In this document: piece after piece, positions 7,003 through 10,787 of the stretch
Layout: each line of letters starts with the position of its first letter
How positions within the stretch are numbered: position 1 is the stretch's first letter
Source of the DNA: Candidatus Babelota bacterium
GTDB taxonomy: Bacteria; Babelota; Babeliae; Babelales; Vermiphilaceae
Direction: 5' to 3'
DNA length: 10,787 nucleotides
NCBI GenBank assembly: GCA_013213985.1
Contig: JABSSP010000107.1
Coordinates: 1 to 10,787 of the forward strand
Made by a program: the position numbers and the translations under genes
Notes under the pieces: generated by a model
Told to the model about the DNA's origin: nothing
Seen by the model: the letters and a program-made list of their open reading frames with translations, nothing else
Database searches by the model: none

Positions 7003-7124
7003 TATGCGTACTCCTTTAGAGATAACATTAATATAATGTATTGAATATTTCGTGTAGCACGATTCATGCTGTACAATGTATTTTTTTTTTTAGACACGTC
7101 TCCTCTTTTTTTAGTGTGAATCAT
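7002..7124 (-). CDS. Possible 40-aa upstream ORF overlapping the start of the 674-aa gene
   Basis: On the minus strand an ATG at 7122-7124 opens a 40-codon frame (MIHTKKRGDVSKKKNTLY...). Its TAA shares one base with the ATG at 7002, giving TAATG. The frame spans an 11-base A tract. A three-codon ORF (ATG AGT AAA TGA, 7121-7132), preceded by AAGGGAAT, overlaps its start by ATGA. Such junctions suit translational coupling, but the composition is basic and AT-driven and no homologue is recognised. It may be leader RNA without coding function. Confidence 0.2.
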   Translation of the reverse strand: MIHTKKRGDVSKKKNTLYSMNRATRNIQYIILMLSLKEYA

Positions 7125-7204
7125 TTACTCATATTCCCTTTTCAGTTGTCGATACCAATCTTCTTTTTTTGAAAAATGCTTCTATTACATTTGATTCATG
7201 ATGA

Positions 7205-7232
7205 ATCTTACAAATTGTGCCGATTAAGTCAA
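7205..7232 (-). promoter_or_regulatory. Promoter block of the 4978-7002 gene, duplicated at 4799-4826
   Basis: The minus strand has TTGACT (7227-7232), 16 bp, then TAAGAT (7205-7210). The 16-mer over the -10 box (7202-7217) and the offset to TTGACTT are identical to the block before the neighbouring paralogue. Distances from the -10 box to the start codon are also nearly equal (203 against 206 bp). Confidence 0.65.
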
Positions 7233-7298
7233 CACAAGAATTAATGAAAGTCAAAAAAAGTATATACAAAGATATTTATTAAATTAAAGTTTATCTGT

Positions 7299-7327
7299 TT
7301 GACAGCTGATTTTTGAAGATTTTTATT
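7299..7327 (+). promoter_or_regulatory. Putative sigma70-type promoter for ftsK
   Basis: A perfect TTGACA -35 box (7299-7304) is followed after 17 bp by TTTATT (7322-7327), a partial match to TATAAT. This predicts a leader of about 85 nt. It is the best promoter match ahead of the gene, but the -10 box is weak. Confidence 0.5.
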
Positions 7328-7335
7328 ACATTTAT

Positions 7336-7370
7336 ACGAATATTCTTGTTTTTAGCGAATAATTCTTCGT
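7336..7370 (+). other. Inverted repeat / stem-loop at the 5' end of the ftsK leader
   Basis: ACGAATATTC (7336-7345) can pair with GAATA (7357-7361) and TTCGT (7366-7370), leaving a 4-nt bulge and an 11-nt loop. It begins about where transcription from the proposed promoter would start. An operator or an mRNA-stabilising hairpin are options. The stem is AT-rich, so it may have no role. Confidence 0.25.
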
Positions 7371-7420
7371 AAACTAAGAGTGCATTATCATGATGATAGG
7401 CATAGGGTCAGGGGTAGCAT

Positions 7421-9619
7421 ATGTTCAAAATAAAAATGGGACATCTTATTAATGTGGTGGTAATGACCGGGATGAGTGTCTTTTTGGTCATTGCACTTTT
7501 TTGCTTGAATCCAAACGACAGCTCACTTTTTTTCTACGACAGCACAGCACTTGGAGTTTGCAATCCTGCCGGTGTGTTGGGAGCGCATGTTTCAGGGTTG
7601 CTTTGTTATCTGTTTGGTTCATGTGCCTATTTTGTTTTGGTTGGACTAATTTTTTTATGTTGCGCGATGTTAAGCAAGTGTTTTACAAAACGAGAAATAA
7701 CTTTTTTATCGTTACTATCCCTCTTTTGCATGTTAGCATCAACATTATCCGCAGCATATGCAAAGAGCCTAATTCCAGGATTTACTTCTGGTGGGCTGAT
7801 GGGCTTTTCTCTGTGGACCGCAATGAGCCATAGAATGAGTAGTAAAGTAGCGTTGGCACTATTGCATGTAGTTTTTGTTTGTGGAGCCTTTTTTTTGATA
7901 CGTTTTTTTTATTGTAATTATGTACTTAAAGGCGCACAAAAAATTAATGGCATTGATTTTTCTTTAGAGTGTCTCATGGGTCTTGGTCATAAAGATGTAA
8001 ATGATTATTCATTTTTGTTTTCACCAAGTAAAGTACATGATTGTCAAGAGTATACTGAACCTATTACCGTTGCCCCACAAGTGCAAGAAATTGAAGAAGT
8101 ACATCAACCGGATGTAGAAACTCCACCACTGACACTCCAAGAAAGATTGCAGGCATTTAAAACTCGACGTACAGCATTTGTTGCCACTTCAACTTCCGCT
8201 ATGCCGACCATTCGTACAACGCCAACTAGTTCTACATATCAATTGCCCGATTCAAACATTTTTATAGATAGAAATGATGAAGTTGACGACAGAGACATAC
8301 TCAACGAATTAAAAGAATGCGCAGCTATATTAGAAGAAAAACTTGAGCACTTTGGTATTAAAGGTTCAGTTGTTGAAATTAAGCGCGGGCCGGTTGTAAC
8401 ACTTTTTGAATACAAGCCAGAAATTGGTTCAAAAATCAGTAAAATTACCTCGCTTGAAGATGACCTTGCTCTTGCACTGCGTGCACTGAGCATCAGAATT
8501 ATAGCACCAATCCCAGGACGTCCGGTTGTTGGTTTTGAAGTTGCTAACAGAAACAGAAAAGATGTTTTGCTTGCAAGCGCTATTAAGTCACCGCTGTATC
8601 GTAACTTTGATGGTGCGCTGCCACTTGTTTTAGGTGCTGATACCGTAGGCCAAGGTGTTGTCGTTGACCTTGCACGCATGCCACACCTTTTAATTGCAGG
8701 TTCAACCGGATCGGGTAAATCAGTTGCACTCAACACAATTCTTGTAAGTCTATTATGTAAATGCGGACCTGATGATCTAAAATTAATTTTAATTGATCCT
8801 AAACGGCTTGAATTTGCGCCATATGCAGATATTGCGCATTTACTTTTCCCTATTGTTACCGATGCACGCAAAGTTGCGCCTATTTTACGATGGGTTGTAA
8901 CAGAAATGGAAAATCGATACGAACATATGGCCCAATGCGGAGCGCGAAATATTTTTGATTATCAATTACTTTCTAAACAAAGAAACGATTTAGAAAAAAT
9001 GCCATTTATTGTTGTGGTCATCGACGAATTGTCTGATCTTATGATGCTTGCAGGAAAAGAAACTGAAATGTTAATTACGCGTATTGCACAAATGGCACGA
9101 GCTGCAGGGATTCATATGATTATTGCAACACAACGACCGTCAGTTGATGTAATTACTGGCTTAATTAAAGTTAACTTCCCAAGCAGAATATCATTTAGAG
9201 TGACGTCTAAAATTGATTCACGAACTATTTTAGACGGCATGGGTGCAGAAAAACTTCTTGGTCGGGGTGATATGCTTTTCTTAGATTCGGGCGCATCAAC
9301 GCTTAAACGTGTGCATGGCGCGTATGTTTCTGACAGCGAGATTGAACAAGTTGTGCACCATATTCGCCAACAACGAAAAGTTGAGTATCTTGAAATAGAA
9401 GACGAAGTAGTGCATCATGGCGGGTTGAGTGAAGCTGATAATCAGTTGTATCGCAATGTTAAAAGATACGTATTAAAAATCGATGAAGTTTCTATTTCAC
9501 AATTGCAGCGTCACTTTAGAATTGGGTACAATAGATCAGCGCGCATCATAGAAAAACTTGAATCTGACGGCATCATTTTGCCTGCAAGCGGAGAAAAAAT
9601 GCGCAAAGTTGTGCGCTAA
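7421..9619 (+). CDS. ftsK: FtsK/SpoIIIE family DNA translocase
   Basis: This is a membrane-anchored, ATP-driven double-stranded DNA pump that moves chromosome termini through the closing division septum. The N-terminal ~170 residues hold about four hydrophobic segments (roughly 10-29, 56-84, 92-114 and 142-164). A short linker of about 110 residues follows, then the conserved alpha and beta motor domains (about 290-655). Visible motifs are Walker A GSTGSGKS (427-434), LILIDPKRLEF (455-465), Walker B VVVIDELSDL (531-540) and IIATQRPSVDVITG (567-580). The C-terminal gamma winged helix (about 672-732) has RHFRIGYNRSARIIEKLESDGI, which in this family reads polar DNA sequences and contacts XerD. 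The length suits a short-linker SpoIIIE/FtsK. The start is chosen at 7421, with AGGGG six bases upstream; the next ATG, at codon 6, is less well placed. The membrane part is unusually rich in cysteine. No clear terminator follows. Confidence 0.96.
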   Translation: MFKIKMGHLINVVVMTGMSVFLVIALFCLNPNDSSLFFYDSTALGVCNPAGVLGAHVSGLLCYLFGSCAYFVLVGLIFLCCAMLSKCFTKREITFLSLLSLFCMLASTLSAAYAKSLIPGFTSGGLMGFSLWTAMSHRMSSKVALALLHVVFVCGAFFLIRFFYCNYVLKGAQKINGIDFSLECLMGLGHKDVNDYSFLFSPSKVHDCQEYTEPITVAPQVQEIEEVHQPDVETPPLTLQERLQAFKTRRTAFVATSTSAMPTIRTTPTSSTYQLPDSNIFIDRNDEVDDRDILNELKECAAILEEKLEHFGIKGSVVEIKRGPVVTLFEYKPEIGSKISKITSLEDDLALALRALSIRIIAPIPGRPVVGFEVANRNRKDVLLASAIKSPLYRNFDGALPLVLGADTVGQGVVVDLARMPHLLIAGSTGSGKSVALNTILVSLLCKCGPDDLKLILIDPKRLEFAPYADIAHLLFPIVTDARKVAPILRWVVTEMENRYEHMAQCGARNIFDYQLLSKQRNDLEKMPFIVVVIDELSDLMMLAGKETEMLITRIAQMARAAGIHMIIATQRPSVDVITGLIKVNFPSRISFRVTSKIDSRTILDGMGAEKLLGRGDMLFLDSGASTLKRVHGAYVSDSEIEQVVHHIRQQRKVEYLEIEDEVVHHGGLSEADNQLYRNVKRYVLKIDEVSISQLQRHFRIGYNRSARIIEKLESDGIILPASGEKMRKVVR

Positions 9620-9776
9620 GCATTTCTTTTTTTCGTATTGAGAACATTGCATTTCATAATTATTTTTTACTTGGAACTTGACAAATGTAAAAAAAAGAGC
9701 CATTTTTTCACCTGTTATGGTGTAATACAGAAGTATATCAAGAATAATTTTACATACTTGAAAACGGAGACCGTCA
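9620..9776 (+). other. Intergenic spacer between ftsK and the murF-like gene
   Basis: These 157 bp contain a perfect TTGACA (9678-9683), but at 17-bp spacing only CATTTT is present, so a promoter is not established. GGAG (9766-9769) stands seven bases before the next start. No convincing rho-independent terminator was found, so read-through from ftsK is possible. Confidence 0.4.
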
Positions 9777-10787
9777 ATGCGTTTTGATGAGCATTTTTTT
9801 AAAGGGGCATTATCGAGTGTATCAATAGAAGGCAAAGCTCTTCCGAATGATATTCGTTTCTTAGCCGATAGTAAAAAGATACAGCCAGGAGATTTTTTTA
9901 TTGTGCTTGCCGAGCATGATAAAAAGTGTATTGATGAGGCAATTGCTCGTGGTGCAAAAGGTTTCTTTATTGCTGACAAACAAAAGGAAGTAAAAAAACA
10001 ATTGCTCAAACAAGGTGTCACTGTTGTGGCTGTACCTGATACCCGTGTTGCATTGCTCAAACTTGCAACAGCATGGCGCTCTCAGTTTACGTGCCCGGTT
10101 ATTGGTATTACTGGATCGGTTGGCAAAACCTCGACAAAAGAAATTCTTGCAAACATTTTATGCACAGAAGAAGTGTCATATTTTTCTTCTGACAATGATG
10201 CTCGCAATGAAATAGACATGGCATCGAATGTTCTTCGTATGCGTTCTGATCATAAGGTTGCTTTGTTTGAAATGGGAGTAAGCAGGCGTGGTCAAATGGC
10301 AGAGCTTGCTGCTATTGTTAGGCCAACCTATGCGGTTATTACCAATGTTGGTCATAGCAACATGGAAGGTCTTGGATCACTTGCTGACATTGCATTAGAG
10401 CAACGCGATATATTTAAATTTTTTACTCAAGAGTCTATCGGTGTTATTAATGGCGACTTGCCCGTACTCGGTTCGATTGGTTACGTGCATCCCGTTATAA
10501 AATTTGGATCAAAAACAGCCAACCAAGTGCAGGCGCGTAAAATAAATGTTGACGATACGTGTATTAATTTTGTGTTAAAAATGTACAAACAAAAATATCA
10601 TATTGAGTTAAAAAATACACATAGTGGTGAAGTATTCAATTCTCTGGCAGCAGTATCTATAGCATATTTATTAAAGATTCCAACAGAAATAATTGTTAAA
10701 GGCATTCAAGTGCCGATTGTTATTTCTGGACGCTTCGAACGACGTATCATGACTGCAGGTAAGGGCGTGCTCATTAATGATGCATCA
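9777..10787 (+). CDS. murF: MurF-like Mur ligase, UDP-MurNAc-tripeptide:D-Ala-D-Ala ligase (3' end outside window)
   Basis: MurF adds D-alanyl-D-alanine to UDP-MurNAc-tripeptide in the cytoplasm, using ATP, as the last soluble step of peptidoglycan precursor assembly. The window holds 337 codons and cuts the gene at LINDAS, where the family continues into a D-x-YNANP-type motif. Visible are a short N-terminal domain (about 24-100) with ADSKKIQPGDFF in place of the usual DSR..PGD, the P-loop GITGSVGKTSTKE (110-122), NEID (144-147), FEMG (164-167), RPTYAVITNVG (182-192), MEGLGS (196-201) and SGRFERR (317-323). The order and spacing fit MurF better than MurE, MurC or MurD. The start has GGAG seven bases upstream. 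Two usual metal-site residues appear changed: the His of the AHLEG motif aligns with Asn195, and the carbamylated Lys with Gln209. A MurF-like paralogue with another role therefore remains possible. Confidence 0.83.
   Translation, partial: MRFDEHFFKGALSSVSIEGKALPNDIRFLADSKKIQPGDFFIVLAEHDKKCIDEAIARGAKGFFIADKQKEVKKQLLKQGVTVVAVPDTRVALLKLATAWRSQFTCPVIGITGSVGKTSTKEILANILCTEEVSYFSSDNDARNEIDMASNVLRMRSDHKVALFEMGVSRRGQMAELAAIVRPTYAVITNVGHSNMEGLGSLADIALEQRDIFKFFTQESIGVINGDLPVLGSIGYVHPVIKFGSKTANQVQARKINVDDTCINFVLKMYKQKYHIELKNTHSGEVFNSLAAVSIAYLLKIPTEIIVKGIQVPIVISGRFERRIMTAGKGVLINDAS

Larger units (their letters stand above)
7003..7420. other. Divergent intergenic region: leader of the 674-aa gene and ftsK promoter region
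   Basis: No substantial gene lies here. The left half (7003-7204) is the ~200-nt leader of the leftward gene. It holds the AAAGGAG ribosome site (7011-7017), an A11 tract on the minus strand (7081-7091), and a small AGCATG/CGTGCT hairpin (7056-7070). The two promoter blocks lie back to back at 7205-7232 (leftward) and 7299-7327 (rightward). The stretch between them, 7233-7298, is very AT-rich, as expected for a promoter-proximal region. Confidence 0.6.

Noticed and set aside
7386..7398. TATCAT-G-ATGATA inverted repeat before ftsK as an operator
   Set aside because: It is short, AT-rich and easily explained by chance; nothing else supports it.
8239..8871. Minus-strand 210-codon reading frame inside ftsK
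   Set aside because: It is the antisense of the conserved FtsK motor domain, which has clear Walker motifs on the plus strand, and it shows a serine-rich shadow composition.
9601..9635. GCGCA/TGCGC inverted repeat and T7 run at the end of ftsK as a terminator
   Set aside because: The stem is only 5 bp, lies inside the coding end, and the T run is separated from it by about a dozen bases.
9678..9706. TTGACA upstream of the murF-like gene as a full promoter
   Set aside because: The -35 is perfect, but the sequence at the right spacing (CATTTT) is a poor -10, and no extended -10 is in register.
9536..10060. Minus-strand 174-codon reading frame spanning the end of ftsK and the start of the murF-like gene
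   Set aside because: It covers the opposite strand of two recognisable genes and their spacer, with no domain or ribosome site.

Overview
This window looks like a chromosomal segment of a low-GC, Gram-negative-type bacterium. It carries a Mur ligase of the MurF family, an FtsK/SpoIIIE DNA translocase, and at least four tandem paralogues of a cysteine-rich exported protein that resembles an outer-membrane beta-barrel. The combination fits a host-associated lineage such as Candidatus Dependentiae (TM6). That assignment rests on my impression of the paralogue family and not on a marker gene, so treat it as tentative.

Layout. Positions 1-7002 hold four paralogues, all on the minus strand and read right to left: 4978-7002 (674 aa), 2590-4593 (667 aa), 560-2452 (630 aa), and 1-546 (first 182 codons only, cut by the window edge). 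All begin with a signal peptide. They share blocks in the same order: YFSIRSQ near the mature N-terminus, DWLADYFGLPTDF, FEPVVGNGHHFELG, THLF..QCR.FDL, PVANLT, CEKI, WALKGDAHVFG, NPGVDN, ARTKG.SH, PYIGVGAK, and a last strand EWGVW.KGG.SF. A hypervariable Cys-rich loop precedes the last strand. The copies at 2590-4593 and 4978-7002 each have their own hairpin terminator and long (~200 nt) leader, driven by nearly the same promoter block. The copies at 560-2452 and 1-546 are 13 bp apart and look co-transcribed from a separate promoter with an 18-bp palindrome at the probable transcription start.

Positions 7003-7420 are a divergent regulatory region. To its right, on the plus strand, are ftsK (7421-9619) and a 3'-truncated murF-like gene (9777-10787), which serve chromosome segregation/division and peptidoglycan precursor synthesis.

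Points that stand out are the stepwise gain of cysteines in the C-terminal loop (4, 7, 9), the duplicated promoter/leader architecture, small upstream ORFs and an A11 tract in the leaders, and a MurF-like protein in which two usual metal-site residues appear replaced. No tRNA, rRNA, CRISPR array, transposase or insertion sequence was seen.
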